Shown here in pieces: positions 1-10,348 of a stretch of 64,000 nt of DNA. Numbering within the stretch: position 1 is the first letter of the stretch; every line of letters begins with the position of its first letter. The notes beneath the pieces are model-generated. The model was not told the DNA's origin. It did not search any database and saw only the letters and a list, made by a program, of their open reading frames with translations. Source of the DNA: JBGVSA01 sp047605765 (GTDB lineage: Bacteria > Pseudomonadota > Gammaproteobacteria > Burkholderiales > Rhodocyclaceae); NCBI GenBank assembly GCA_047605765.1, contig JASGFB010000001.1, positions 41,366 through 105,365 of the forward strand. The letters are read 5' to 3'. The translations under genes were made by a program, and so were the position numbers.

Positions 1-1
1 T

Positions 2-208
2 GCGTTGAGCTGGTTCTTCATCCAACAGTTGCCCGATGAAGACATCGATGATGAAGACCCCGGCAACGGCGGCACCGATCTGCCCGTCGTGATCCCGCCG
101 GCCGCCGTGCTGGCCGAAGGGGTGCCGGAACCGGCCTCGCTGGCCCTGGTGGGTCTCGGACTGATGGCCGCCCTGGTGGCCCGTCGGACGAAGAAAGTAC
201 GCGGCTGA
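2..208 (+). CDS. PEP-CTERM sorting domain protein, C-terminal part only
   Basis: Only the last 68 or so residues are visible; the reading frame is open to the left window edge, so the start lies outside. The visible part is an acidic linker (DEDIDDEDPG) followed by a proline-rich stretch and a C-terminal PEP-CTERM signal: VPEPASLALVG, a hydrophobic helix, then a basic tail (RRTKK). In the known system such signals are recognised and cleaved by an exosortase, and the proteins are exported and associated with extracellular polysaccharide. No exosortase gene is visible in this window. A strong terminator follows directly. The function of the missing main body cannot be inferred. Confidence 0.85.
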   Translation, partial: ALSWFFIQQLPDEDIDDEDPGNGGTDLPVVIPPAAVLAEGVPEPASLALVGLGLMAALVARRTKKVRG

Positions 209-231
209 ACCGGCGTTACCCGAGCAATGAA

Positions 232-261
232 AACGGCAGCCTGAGGGCTGCCGTTTTTTTT
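232..261. terminator. Bidirectional intrinsic terminator between PEP-CTERM gene and mgtE
   Basis: A perfect 10-bp stem (AACGGCAGCC with GGCTGCCGTT) closes a TGAG loop and is followed by eight T residues on the plus strand and preceded by A residues, so it can end transcription of both converging genes. Confidence 0.9.
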
Positions 262-265
262 CGTC

Positions 266-1711
266 CTACATCAGGAACAGGCTGGCCAGCCCCAGGAAGA
301 TAAAGAACCCTCCGGAGTCGGTGCAGGCGGTGATCAACACTGAAGAGCCCAGTGCCGGATCGCGCCCGAGCTTGATCATGAAGATCGGAATGCATACGCC
401 CATGATGGCGGCGAGCAACAGATTCAGCGTCATGGCGCCGGTCATGACGACGCCCAACGAAGCACTCTGATAGAGCCACCAGGCGATCACACCAAGCAGC
501 CCGCCCCATACCAGGCCGTTGATCAGCGCCACGCCCAGTTCCTTGCGCATCAGGCGATGGAGCATCTCAGGCTTGACCTGCCCCATGGCCGTGGCGCGCA
601 CGATCATGGTGATCGTCTGGTTGCCGGAGTTGCCGCCGATGCCCGCCACAATGGGCATGAGCGCGGCCAGTGCCACGAGCTTCTGGATCGAGCCTTCGAA
701 CGCGCCGATGACGCGCGAGGCGATGAACGCCGTAACGAGATTGACGGCCAGCCAGGCCCAGCGGTTTTTGACGGAATCCCACACCGAGGCAAAGATGTCT
801 TCTTCTTCGCGCAGACCGGCCTGGTTCAGCAACTCGGCGTCGGATTGCTCACGGATGAAATCGAGCACCGCTTCGACCGTCACCCGGCCCAGCAGGCGCC
901 CGTCGTGCGAGACCACCGGCGCGGACACCAGGTCATAGCGCTCGAAGGCCTGCGCCGCTTCATCGGCGTGGTCGGACGGATGCAGCGTGAGCATGTTGGT
1001 GATCATCACCGCACTCACGGTTTCTTCCGGATCGCTCACCAGCATGCGCGACAGGGTGAGCACACCGCGCAGGTTTTCTTCGCGGTCGATCACGAACAAC
1101 TGATCGGTGTGGTCGGGCAGTTCGTCGAAGCGGCGCAGATAACGCAGCACGACTTCGAGCGTAACGTCCTCACGGACGGTGACCATGTCGAAATCCATCA
1201 GCGCGCCGACGGCGTCCTCGTCGTAGGACATGGCCGCGCGCAGTTGCTCGCGCTCCTCGGCATCCAGGCCGAGGTAGACGTCCTCCATGACGTGCTTGGG
1301 CAGGTCCGGCGCCAGGTCGGCCAGTTCGTCGGCGTCGAGCTGTTCGGCCGCAGCCACCAGCTCTTCGCGATCCATCGTCTCGATGAGCGATTCGCGGACG
1401 GCGTCGGACAGCTCCAGCAGGACCTCACCGTCATTCTCGCCACGCACCAGTTCCCAGACGAACAGGCGGTCATCCAGCGGCAGCGATTCGAGAACGAAGG
1501 CGATGTCGGCCGGGTGCAGCGCGGCCAGCTTGGCGGTAATGCGCGCCAGGTTCTGCTTGTGGACGAGGGATTCGATCAGATCGTGACGCGGCATCTCCTG
1601 CCGATGGACGAGCCCTTCCTCGACGCGCTGACGCGCGAGCAGCGCCTCGACCTCTTCCAAGGTGCGCTGCACGTCATCGTGATGTTGGACGGATTGCTCG
1701 ACCGGGGACAT
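266..1711 (-). CDS. mgtE: MgtE magnesium transporter
   Basis: A 481-residue protein with the MgtE architecture: a cytosolic helical N domain (about residues 40-140) rich in LxxLxPADIAxxLE-type sequence, two CBS domains (about 150-270) and a C-terminal five-helix membrane domain (about 300-481). The membrane part contains the family motif PIVAGIGGNSGNQT, which lines the Mg2+ pore. The family forms homodimeric inner-membrane Mg2+ channels gated by Mg2+ binding to the N and CBS domains. Length and domain order are complete. It stands alone; the upstream 156 bases show no recognisable Mg2+ riboswitch. Convergent with the PEP-CTERM gene, sharing its terminator. Confidence 0.95.
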   Translation of the reverse strand: MSPVEQSVQHHDDVQRTLEEVEALLARQRVEEGLVHRQEMPRHDLIESLVHKQNLARITAKLAALHPADIAFVLESLPLDDRLFVWELVRGENDGEVLLELSDAVRESLIETMDREELVAAAEQLDADELADLAPDLPKHVMEDVYLGLDAEEREQLRAAMSYDEDAVGALMDFDMVTVREDVTLEVVLRYLRRFDELPDHTDQLFVIDREENLRGVLTLSRMLVSDPEETVSAVMITNMLTLHPSDHADEAAQAFERYDLVSAPVVSHDGRLLGRVTVEAVLDFIREQSDAELLNQAGLREEEDIFASVWDSVKNRWAWLAVNLVTAFIASRVIGAFEGSIQKLVALAALMPIVAGIGGNSGNQTITMIVRATAMGQVKPEMLHRLMRKELGVALINGLVWGGLLGVIAWWLYQSASLGVVMTGAMTLNLLLAAIMGVCIPIFMIKLGRDPALGSSVLITACTDSGGFFIFLGLASLFLM

Positions 1712-1867
1712 TACGTCGGGACCTTGGCTCGGTGGGCAGAGGGCGGCAGTTTAACCCGATCGCTGCATTGGGTGCTGCGCCGCGAAAAAAAAGGCGTCAA
1801 TGCTTGCGACAAGGTGGACGGCGGTTTGTTTCTGTCACGCCGTTGTCATAAACGGGACAGGCCGCCT

Positions 1868-2560
1868 TCAGGGCAATTCGGCATAGCGCATGCGCGCACC
1901 GATGCGGCCAGCATGGGCCGACAGACGTGGCGGATAGACCTTCTCGAACTTGCGCGGATTCGGCAGCATGACTGCGATGTGGGCCGCCTGCTGCGCCGAC
2001 AACTGCGCCGCCGGGATGCTGTAATAGCGCCGCGCTGCCGCCTCCGCACCAAAGATGCCGTTGCCCCATTCGACCACGTTGAGGTACACCTCGAGGATGC
2101 GGCGCTTGCTCCACAGCGTTTCGATCATCACCGTGATGAGCGCTTCCTCGGCCTTGCGCACATAGCTGCGACTGGGCGTCAGAAACAGGTTCTTGGCCAG
2201 TTGCTGGCTGATGGTCGAACCGCCCGCCACCGGCTTGCCTCGCCGTTGGTTCTTTTCAAGGGCGTTCTGGATGCCCTCCCAATCGAACCCGTCGTGATCG
2301 ACGAAGCGGTCGTCCTCAGCCGCCACCACCGCCCGCTTGAGGTTGTCGGAAATGCGCTCGTAGGGCACCCACTGGTACTTGATCTGGGCGTTGGCATCCT
2401 TGTCGCGCAACTCGGAAAGCCGCAGCGACATGAAACTGGTCTGCGCCGGTGGCATCCACTTCCACCACAACACGTGCCCGAACACCCATAGCTGGTAGGC
2501 AATGAACAGCAGGACGACGGCGATCAGGACGCGTTTGAATACGCGCGCGGCGGACTTCAT
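1868..2560 (-). CDS. mtgA: Monofunctional biosynthetic peptidoglycan transglycosylase
   Basis: A 230-residue type II membrane protein: one N-terminal transmembrane helix (about residues 8-30) followed by a GT51 glycosyltransferase domain. The two hallmark motifs are present: EDDRFxxHxG, with the catalytic glutamate, and GGSTISQQLAKNL. There is no transpeptidase domain, which separates MtgA from class A PBPs. It polymerises lipid II into glycan strands on the periplasmic face. The start is taken at ATG 2560; a TTG four codons upstream is the alternative. The gene often sits next to aroE in betaproteobacteria, but here aroE is about 53 kb away. Confidence 0.93.
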   Translation of the reverse strand: MKSAARVFKRVLIAVVLLFIAYQLWVFGHVLWWKWMPPAQTSFMSLRLSELRDKDANAQIKYQWVPYERISDNLKRAVVAAEDDRFVDHDGFDWEGIQNALEKNQRRGKPVAGGSTISQQLAKNLFLTPSRSYVRKAEEALITVMIETLWSKRRILEVYLNVVEWGNGIFGAEAAARRYYSIPAAQLSAQQAAHIAVMLPNPRKFEKVYPPRLSAHAGRIGARMRYAELP

Positions 2561-2640
2561 GTCAGTGAGCAAGGGATGGCATGGGCGCGCAGAGCATTAC
2601 AGAGGCGGCCCGGCAGCGCAAGCGCCGGCACCATGAAAAG

Positions 2641-2676
2641 AAAAAGCCCCGCAGGCTTGCACCTGCGGGGCTTTTT
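2641..2676. terminator. Intrinsic terminator after groEL (bidirectional shape)
   Basis: A 15-bp perfect stem with A/T ends (AAAAAGCCCCGCAGG paired with CCTGCGGGGCTTTTT) around a 6-base loop. On the minus strand it lies 47 bases beyond the groEL stop and ends in a T run. Confidence 0.93.
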
Positions 2677-2722
2677 CAGACTGCTGTCGATGGGACAGCC
2701 GAAAGCGCGCAGCGCCGTCGAC

Positions 2723-4363
<1,641 letters not shown>

Positions 4364-4440
4364 TTCTTACTCCAGCAATATTCAAAACGGGTGGGATTCG
4401 GACTTGGTGCGAGGCGCTAGGCGCCCGCGACGATGCCTGT

Positions 4441-4731
4441 TCAGGCTTCGATCACGCCCAGGATGTCTTCTTCACGCAGGACCAGCACTTCCTGGCCATC
4501 GACCTTGACGGTCTGGCCGGCGTACTTGCCGAACAGCACGCGGTCGCCCGGCTTGACGTCCAGCTTGCGCACTTCACCGCTGTCGAGCAGCTTGCCATTG
4601 CCAACGGCGAGGATCTCGCCTTGATCAGGCTTTTCGCCGGCCGAATCGGGGATCACGATGCCACTGGCGGTCGTGCGTTCGGCTTCGACGCGCTTGACGA
4701 TGACGCGGTCATGCAAAGGACGAATTTTCAT
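4441..4731 (-). CDS. groS: Co-chaperonin GroES (10 kDa subunit)
   Basis: A 96-residue GroES beginning MKIRPLHDRVIVKR, with the mobile loop region EAERTTASGIVIPDSA and the conserved QGEILAVGNG and PGDRVLFGKYAG segments. The heptameric lid of the GroEL chamber. First gene of the groES-groEL operon; the leader carries a perfect CIRCE operator and a sigma-32-like promoter. Confidence 0.99.
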   Translation of the reverse strand: MKIRPLHDRVIVKRVEAERTTASGIVIPDSAGEKPDQGEILAVGNGKLLDSGEVRKLDVKPGDRVLFGKYAGQTVKVDGQEVLVLREEDILGVIEA

Positions 4732-4816
4732 AACGACTCCTGTCGGTCAAAACTCACAACAATACGGGTGGGGCGCCAAGCGCCCACACAAGAGAAAACT
4801 TTGGGAAGCAGCGCTG

Positions 4817-4843
4817 TTAGCACTCCCTCCTGGCGAGTGCTAA
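4817..4843. promoter_or_regulatory. CIRCE operator (HrcA binding site) of groESL
   Basis: The inverted repeat TTAGCACTC-N9-GAGTGCTAA matches the CIRCE consensus at all 18 positions. It lies 86-112 bases upstream of the groES start. HrcA represses class I heat-shock genes through this element; hrcA is not in the window. Confidence 0.95.
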
Positions 4844-4844
4844 T

Positions 4845-4872
4845 GATAGGTGCGAGGTACCCGGATTTCAAG
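4845..4872 (-). promoter_or_regulatory. Sigma-32-type heat-shock promoter of groESL
   Basis: On the minus strand CTTGAAA (4866-4872) is followed after 13 bases by CACCTATC (4845-4852), a good match to the sigma-32 -35 and -10 elements. The -10 lies immediately before CIRCE, so HrcA would block the start region. Dual HrcA/sigma-32 control of groESL is known in betaproteobacteria; the assignment here rests on motif match only. Confidence 0.75.
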
Positions 4873-4950
4873 TCGGCGGCCCTCCGAAGCAGAGCAAATC
4901 CTTCAAAGTCCCCGCCATTTGGGCGTTTGGCGCGGTCGGGGCATCACAGA

Positions 4951-4994
4951 AAAAGGAAGATTCCGGCCGCTCAATTGGCCGGAATCTTCCTTTT
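4951..4994 (-). terminator. Intrinsic terminator of the lacI-tct operon
   Basis: An 18-bp perfect stem (AAAAGGAAGATTCCGGCC with its complement) around an 8-base loop, ending in T residues on the minus strand, 41 bases beyond the tctA stop. Confidence 0.92.
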
Positions 4995-5034
4995 AGGTCC
5001 ATCGGAATGCGCGGGCGGGTACCCGCGCGGGCTG

Positions 5035-6570
5035 TCAGGCGGCCTTGCCGAACGGCGCCCTGATCACCGAGACCACACCCGCAACGAGCTTGTTCACGAC
5101 GGCTCTGAATGCCGGGATGTACAACAGGATGGTGAAGATGGTCACCGCCGCGAAGGCCATGCAGATCGGCCGCGTGAAGAACGGCCCCAGACTGCCGTCC
5201 GACAGCACAAGTCCGCGCCGCAGGCTCTTGTCGAGGATGCCACCCAGCACCATGCCGAGTACGAACGGCGCCATCGAATAGCCCCGCAAGCGCAGGAAGA
5301 AGGCCCCGATGCCGACCACCAGCATGGCGTACACGTCGAACAGGCGCGATGCTCCGGCGTAGGCGCCGACCACGCACAGCAAGAAGATGATGGGCATCAG
5401 GATCACGTACTTGACGCGCAAGACGTAGATCAGCGGCCGGACGAAGAACAGCCCGAAGATCAGGATCGTGATGGTGGCCAGCGTCGTCATGGCGACGACG
5501 TCATAGATGAACTGCGGATGCGTGACCATCAGCATGGGTCCGGGTTGGACACCGTGGATGATCATCGCCGCCATCAGCACCGCCGACGGCGCCGACCCCG
5601 GAATCCCCAGCGACAGGCAGGGCACGAGGTGGGCGGGGATGGACGACATGTCACCCGTCTCGGCCGCCATCAACCCATCGATCGAGCCCTTGCCGAACTG
5701 ATCGCGCTCCTTGCTGGTGGCCTTGGCAGCGGCGTATGACATCCACGCACCAGTGTCCTCGCCGACGCCGGGCAGCAGCCCCGTGAACACCCCCACCACC
5801 CCCGAGCGCAGCACCGTGCGCCAGTATTGCAGCACTTCGCGAAAACGCGGCAGCACCGAATCCTTGACGTCGATGACCTTCTGCTGGAGCGGATTGGCCA
5901 GCGAGGTAATGACCTCGGCCAGGCCGAACGCGCCCACCAGCGCGGGGATCAGATCAATGCCGCCGGCAAGCTGGTTCCACCCAAAGGTGAAACGGTCATG
6001 CGCATACAGGCCGTCCTGCCCGATCTGCGACACGAACAGGCCGAGAATGCCCATCACCCAGCCCTTGACCGGATCGTTGCCGACGATCATCCCGGACATG
6101 GCCACGCCGAACAGCGCCAGCCAGAAGAACTCGAAAGCACCGAACTTGAGCGCGACCTCGGCCAGCATCGGCGCGAAGGTCGCCAGGCACAGCACGCCGA
6201 ACAGGGTGCCAGTGAAGGCGCCCGACGTGGCGATGCCGATGGCGCGCCCCGCCTCGCCCCGCTTGGCCAGCGCATAACCGTCGGCGCACGACGCCGCGTT
6301 GGCGGCGGTGCCGGGAATGTTCAACAGAATGGCGGTGCGCGATCCGCCATACAGCGTTCCCACGTACGAACACATCAGCAGCAGGATGGCGTTGTTGGTT
6401 TCGACCTTGAGCGTCAGGGTCGTCAACAAGGCCACCACCAGGGTCGCGGACAAGCCCGGAATGACCCCCACCACAATGCCGATAAAAGCGCCGCCCAGTC
6501 CATACAGGATAGAGACCGGGTTCATGAAACCCGCCCAGGCGGTGCCCAGATGGCTAAGACCTTCAAACAT
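5035..6570 (-). CDS. tctA: Tripartite tricarboxylate transporter, large membrane subunit TctA
   Basis: A 511-residue integral membrane protein of the TctA family with about ten to twelve hydrophobic segments and the conserved GVIPGLSATLVVALL and SLGIPGSAPSAVLMAAM motifs. Together with TctB and a periplasmic Bug/TctC protein it forms a secondary, ion-coupled tripartite carboxylate uptake system in the inner membrane. It is the last gene of a six-gene operon and is followed by a strong terminator. Start ATG 6570 has a GGAG ribosome binding site. The substrate is not determined by the sequence; TctC-linked systems import citrate, other di- and tricarboxylates and aromatic acids. Confidence 0.93.
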   Translation of the reverse strand: MFEGLSHLGTAWAGFMNPVSILYGLGGAFIGIVVGVIPGLSATLVVALLTTLTLKVETNNAILLLMCSYVGTLYGGSRTAILLNIPGTAANAASCADGYALAKRGEAGRAIGIATSGAFTGTLFGVLCLATFAPMLAEVALKFGAFEFFWLALFGVAMSGMIVGNDPVKGWVMGILGLFVSQIGQDGLYAHDRFTFGWNQLAGGIDLIPALVGAFGLAEVITSLANPLQQKVIDVKDSVLPRFREVLQYWRTVLRSGVVGVFTGLLPGVGEDTGAWMSYAAAKATSKERDQFGKGSIDGLMAAETGDMSSIPAHLVPCLSLGIPGSAPSAVLMAAMIIHGVQPGPMLMVTHPQFIYDVVAMTTLATITILIFGLFFVRPLIYVLRVKYVILMPIIFLLCVVGAYAGASRLFDVYAMLVVGIGAFFLRLRGYSMAPFVLGMVLGGILDKSLRRGLVLSDGSLGPFFTRPICMAFAAVTIFTILLYIPAFRAVVNKLVAGVVSVIRAPFGKAA

Positions 6571-6586
6571 GGCTATCTCCGATTCA

Positions 6587-7150
6587 TCAAGGCAGGCGGA
6601 TCATGAAGATCTGCTCGAACACGAGTGCGATGGCGATACCGGCGATGAAGCCGATCACCCCCGCCTTGGCGACCTTGCGCGCGGTGAAGCGCGCCTCTCC
6701 TGGCTGATATGGGCTCAGAAGCACGATGCACACGGTGACGAAAATGCCGCCGCTGAACCAGTAAGGCAGCCCCTTGCCCAGCATGCCGATGCAAAAAACG
6801 AGGCAGATGCCGAGTACCGCGAGCATCCGCCCCATGCCCTCACGCCGGCCATGGCGGGCCGCCGGGGTGGGCGCCCCGGCCTCTTTGAAACGCGTCCACC
6901 GTCGGATGAAGATCAAGAAGCCCAGGATCGTCATCACGATGCCCAGCAGGCTCGGCAGCAGGCCTGGAATGGTGTACGGATTGATGTCCTGGGCCTCGAG
7001 ACGATCCATGCGGAGGGACGCAATCAGGATGACGATGCCGAACAGCATCCATCCGATCCCCTCCATCGTTTCGGACCGCGCGGTGGGGGTGAACTCCGCC
7101 TCGCCCTGCGAGGCGGCGGTATCGCATTGGCTGGATGACTGTTCTGTCAT
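6587..7150 (-). CDS. tctB: Tripartite tricarboxylate transporter, small membrane subunit TctB
   Basis: A 187-residue membrane protein with four predicted helices (about residues 30-48, 62-82, 105-125 and 155-180), the size and layout of the TctB family. A hydrophilic Ser/Thr/Glu-rich N-terminus of about 28 residues precedes helix one. It sits 16 bases upstream of tctA and 42 bases after the Bug gene. AGGTG precedes the ATG. Sequence conservation in TctB is low, so the call leans on topology and position. Confidence 0.88.
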   Translation of the reverse strand: MTEQSSSQCDTAASQGEAEFTPTARSETMEGIGWMLFGIVILIASLRMDRLEAQDINPYTIPGLLPSLLGIVMTILGFLIFIRRWTRFKEAGAPTPAARHGRREGMGRMLAVLGICLVFCIGMLGKGLPYWFSGGIFVTVCIVLLSPYQPGEARFTARKVAKAGVIGFIAGIAIALVFEQIFMIRLP

Positions 7151-7192
7151 GACGCACCTGTACTGATGACCGATAGAGACGCCGGTGAGGGA

Positions 7193-8200
7193 TTACGGCC
7201 GAGCGATGCCGACGGTATCGGGCGACACGGTGGCCTTGCCGCTGTCGAACAGCGTCCACGCGTTGGCCTGCACGGCGGGCATGGCAGCCTTCTGCGCGGC
7301 CTCGCCATACAGCGGCGAGAACAGAGCACCACGATTGTTGGCGTACTTCTTCAGAGCTTCGCTGTTGGCGATGTTCTCGGCCCAGATCTTTTCAACCGTC
7401 TTGACGACGTTGTCGGGCACGCCCTTCGGGATGAATATGCCGAAGTAATTGAGCGGCGCCGAGAATCCCGGCAGAGTATCCGACAGCGGCGGAATGGTGC
7501 CGAAGCCTTCCAGCATGAGCGGCTTGTCACTGATCGCCGCCAGCGGGCGCAGCCGCTTGCCACGGATCATGTCGGCCTGTTCGCCGGCCAGTTGCGACGT
7601 CACCTCGGCCTCGCCCGACACGGTGGCGATCACTGCCGGGTTGCCACCGTCATAGGTGACGTGCTTGTAGGTAACCTTGCCCGCCTTGGCCACCAGGTCG
7701 ATGGCACTGTAACCTGCCGACGCGATCCCCGCCGTGGCGACCGACACCTTGCCCGGCTTGGCCTTCATCGCGTCGAGCAATTGCTTGGGGTTCTGGTAGG
7801 GCGTGTTGGGATTGACGCTCAGCAGTTGCACGTTGGCCACCGACAGGAACAGATGCCAGTCGGCGATGCGCGTCTTGAGCGTGCCAAGCGTCTCGTAGGT
7901 CCCCAGATCCTGCGCTGCGCCCGCGGTCCACGTATAGCCGTCCTTGGGTGCTTCCAGCGCGCTGCGCGTGCCGATGGAGCCGGAAGCCCCCGGCTGGTTC
8001 ACGATGACGATGGTCTGGCCCAGCGCCTTTTCCATCTCGGACGCGGCGATGCGCGACACCTGGTCGGTGGCGCCGCCGGCGGCCCAGGGCACGATCAGGT
8101 GGATGGGATGGCTCGGCTTCCATTGCTGGGCGGCGGCCGGAAAGGTCACGGCGCAAGCCAGCGCCACGACTGCTACGTGCTTGAAATTGAATGTTTTCAT
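7193..8200 (-). CDS. tctC: Bug/TctC-family periplasmic solute-binding protein
   Basis: A 335-residue exported protein. The start ATG 8200 follows a strong GGAGGAG site and gives a Sec signal peptide ending AVTFPAAAQQ. The mature protein opens with PSHPIHLIVPWAAGGATDQVSR, typical of Bug proteins: the PxGGxxD region that closes over the ligand carboxylate is present as PWAAGGATD. The family captures carboxylated ligands and delivers them to TctAB. Its place directly before tctB and tctA gives a complete three-part system. The open frame extends further upstream into the preceding gene, but that extension has no signal or ribosome site. Confidence 0.93.
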   Translation of the reverse strand: MKTFNFKHVAVVALACAVTFPAAAQQWKPSHPIHLIVPWAAGGATDQVSRIAASEMEKALGQTIVIVNQPGASGSIGTRSALEAPKDGYTWTAGAAQDLGTYETLGTLKTRIADWHLFLSVANVQLLSVNPNTPYQNPKQLLDAMKAKPGKVSVATAGIASAGYSAIDLVAKAGKVTYKHVTYDGGNPAVIATVSGEAEVTSQLAGEQADMIRGKRLRPLAAISDKPLMLEGFGTIPPLSDTLPGFSAPLNYFGIFIPKGVPDNVVKTVEKIWAENIANSEALKKYANNRGALFSPLYGEAAQKAAMPAVQANAWTLFDSGKATVSPDTVGIARP

Positions 8201-8252
8201 GTTTGTCTCCTCCGAAAGCTTTTGATGCATGGCTGATGTAGAACCACGACAA

Positions 8253-9326
8253 CTACACGACTGAAGCGGCCAGTCTCGTCGGCGCCCCCCTTTCTGCGGA
8301 TTCGTACAGCGCACGAACGAAGGCAACGGCGTTGCGCGCCTGGGCCCCATCGACGAGCAGATCGGCCTGCCCGCGCAGGGCCAGGACCATGTTTTCGATC
8401 TGCCGCTGATGACCTTCAAAACTGATCTGATCGGGGGCGGCGGCACCCGACGCCCCGCCACCACGGGTGGCATCGGCCAGAATGCAGGCGTCCTCCGGCC
8501 GCGCTTCATTGAATTGCCAGCGCACGATGCGATCGTCTTCGATGACAGCCGAGCCGTGCTCGCCGCAGATCTCGATGCGTCGCTCCCAGCCCGGATAGGC
8601 GGCGGTGGTGGCCTCCAGGGTGCCCAGCGCACCACTCGAAAAACGAATGGCGGCGCAGGCGGTGTCCTCGGCTTCGATATGCTGGTGGACGCGGCGCGTC
8701 GTACGGCCGGAGATCTCTTCCGGCATGCCGGCAAACCATTGCAGCAGGTCGACCGCGTGGATAGCCTGGTTCATGACGGCGCCGCCGCCGTCGAGGGCCA
8801 GCGTGGCTTTCCAGCCGTTGTAATAAGACGCGGCCCGATGCCATTTGACGTAAGCGCTGCACAGCACGAGGCGACCGAAGCGGCCCGTGTCGATGGCCTG
8901 CTTGACGGCCTGGGCGCCTTTCGAGAAACGCGCCTGGAAGATGGCAGCCACCTTCACGCCCGCCTCCCTGGCAGCATCCAGCAACGCGTCGACGCGCTCG
9001 ACGGAGATTTCGAGTGGCTTCTCCACGATCAGGTGCTTGCCGGCACGCGCCGCGCTGACGGCGGGTTCCAAGTGGGCACCGCTGGGCGTGACGATGCACA
9101 CGATGTCGATGTCCGGATTGGCGAAAAAACGCTGCGGATCAGCAGTGTGGAACGGCACGTCATGCTTGTGGGCAAAGCGCTGCGCTTCTTCCGCCGACAG
9201 CCCCAGCACCCCCACCAGACGAACGTTGTGCGTGTCGCTCAGCGCCTTGATGGCGGCGGCATGGTAGTTGGCGATCATGCCCGCGCCGACGAGCCCGAAA
9301 CCGAGCGTCTTGTTTATCGAAGTCAT
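8253..9326 (-). CDS. Gfo/Idh/MocA family oxidoreductase (second of a pair)
   Basis: A 357-residue NAD(P)-dependent dehydrogenase. The Rossmann motif GLVGAGMIANYHAAAIKAL is at residues 10-28 and the EKPLE motif with the catalytic-site lysine is in the usual place. A C-terminal GFO_IDH_MocA_C-like domain follows. The family oxidises or reduces sugars, inositols and related polyols. Start ATG 9326 overlaps the stop of the preceding oxidoreductase by ATGA, so the two are probably translationally coupled. It lies directly upstream of the Bug gene, suggesting that it acts on the imported compound. The substrate is unknown. Confidence 0.88.
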   Translation of the reverse strand: MTSINKTLGFGLVGAGMIANYHAAAIKALSDTHNVRLVGVLGLSAEEAQRFAHKHDVPFHTADPQRFFANPDIDIVCIVTPSGAHLEPAVSAARAGKHLIVEKPLEISVERVDALLDAAREAGVKVAAIFQARFSKGAQAVKQAIDTGRFGRLVLCSAYVKWHRAASYYNGWKATLALDGGGAVMNQAIHAVDLLQWFAGMPEEISGRTTRRVHQHIEAEDTACAAIRFSSGALGTLEATTAAYPGWERRIEICGEHGSAVIEDDRIVRWQFNEARPEDACILADATRGGGASGAAAPDQISFEGHQRQIENMVLALRGQADLLVDGAQARNAVAFVRALYESAERGAPTRLAASVV

Positions 9327-10348
9327 ACGCCTGCCCTTTCTGCCTGAGCCTGGGCTTGCAGCGCCAATTCGCACACCTTGAAGCAATATGCCTGGCGCAT
9401 GGCGGTTTCGGTGCGATTGAAAATGTCGGCGTACAGGCTGGAGTAGTACGGCAACTCGGCGCCGGAACAGTCGATGTAACGAGTCCCTTCGTTGTTGACC
9501 AGGAAGAGGTGGTCGATGCCGGGGCGCCCGGCGATGTCGACGTACTTGCGCAGTTCGATGTAGCCGTCGGTGCCGAGGATCGTCATGCGGCCATCGCCCC
9601 AGGTAGCCAGGCCATCCGGCGTGAACCAATCGAGGCGAACGTAGCCGCTGGCGGGCCCGTTGGTGATGACGAGTTCGCCGAAATCCTGCCAGTCGGGGTA
9701 TTCAGGGTGACCCAGATTGCCGACCCGCGACATCACGATGCGCGCATCGTCTGCGCCGCTGAAATGCAGGAACTGTTCGATCTGGTGCGAGGCGATGTCG
9801 GCCAGGATGCCGCCGTACTGTCTGGGGTCGAAGAACCAGTCGGCACGCGTGTGGCGATTGAGCCGATGCGGCCCCAGGCCGACCGTTTGCAGCACGCGGC
9901 CAATGGCGCCCTGGCGTACCAGATCGGTGGCGGTGGTGACGGCGCGCACCTCGAAGTGCTCGGTGAAGTTCACCGACCAGATGCGGCCCGTTTCGCGCTG
10001 CACCCGCTTGACCTCGTCCAGTTGGGCAAACGTGATCACCCCAGGCTTGTCGACCATGAAATCCTTGCCGTGCTGCATGGCCTCGACCGCAAAGGCGGCG
10101 CGGTCGCAGGGGATACCGGCGCAGACGATCAAATGAATGCTGGCGTCTTCCAGCAACTGGCGCCGTTCGACGACGCGGGGGATGGTGGGAAAGCGCTCGG
10201 CGAATCCGGCTCGGGTGCGCACATCGCCATCGTGCGACCAATAGCCCGCGCATTCGGCGCCGACGGCCAGCAGACTGTTGACCTGATCATAGATGTGCCG
10301 ATGATCGATGCCGACGATGCCAAAACGCAGGGGGGGAAACTCATTCAC
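9323..10348 (-). CDS. Gfo/Idh/MocA family oxidoreductase (first of a pair)
   Basis: A 341-residue protein starting with GTG 10348, preceded by AAAGGAGAG. The N-terminus RFGIVGIDHRHIYDQ is a variant Rossmann motif (GIxGxxH rather than GxGxxG), as seen in one branch of this family. DKPG is present at the EKP position. The C-terminal half is the usual alpha/beta oxidoreductase domain. It differs clearly from the neighbouring oxidoreductase and is not a recent duplicate. Its start lies inside the end of lacI (8-base overlap). A role in metabolising the transported substrate is inferred from the operon. Confidence 0.83.
   Translation of the reverse strand: MNEFPPLRFGIVGIDHRHIYDQVNSLLAVGAECAGYWSHDGDVRTRAGFAERFPTIPRVVERRQLLEDASIHLIVCAGIPCDRAAFAVEAMQHGKDFMVDKPGVITFAQLDEVKRVQRETGRIWSVNFTEHFEVRAVTTATDLVRQGAIGRVLQTVGLGPHRLNRHTRADWFFDPRQYGGILADIASHQIEQFLHFSGADDARIVMSRVGNLGHPEYPDWQDFGELVITNGPASGYVRLDWFTPDGLATWGDGRMTILGTDGYIELRKYVDIAGRPGIDHLFLVNNEGTRYIDCSGAELPYYSSLYADIFNRTETAMRQAYCFKVCELALQAQAQAERAGV

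Noticed and set aside
557..2491. Long plus-strand open frame (644 codons) opposite mgtE and mtgA
   Set aside because: Mirror of two well-identified genes in high-GC DNA; arginine-, histidine- and glutamine-rich with no family features.
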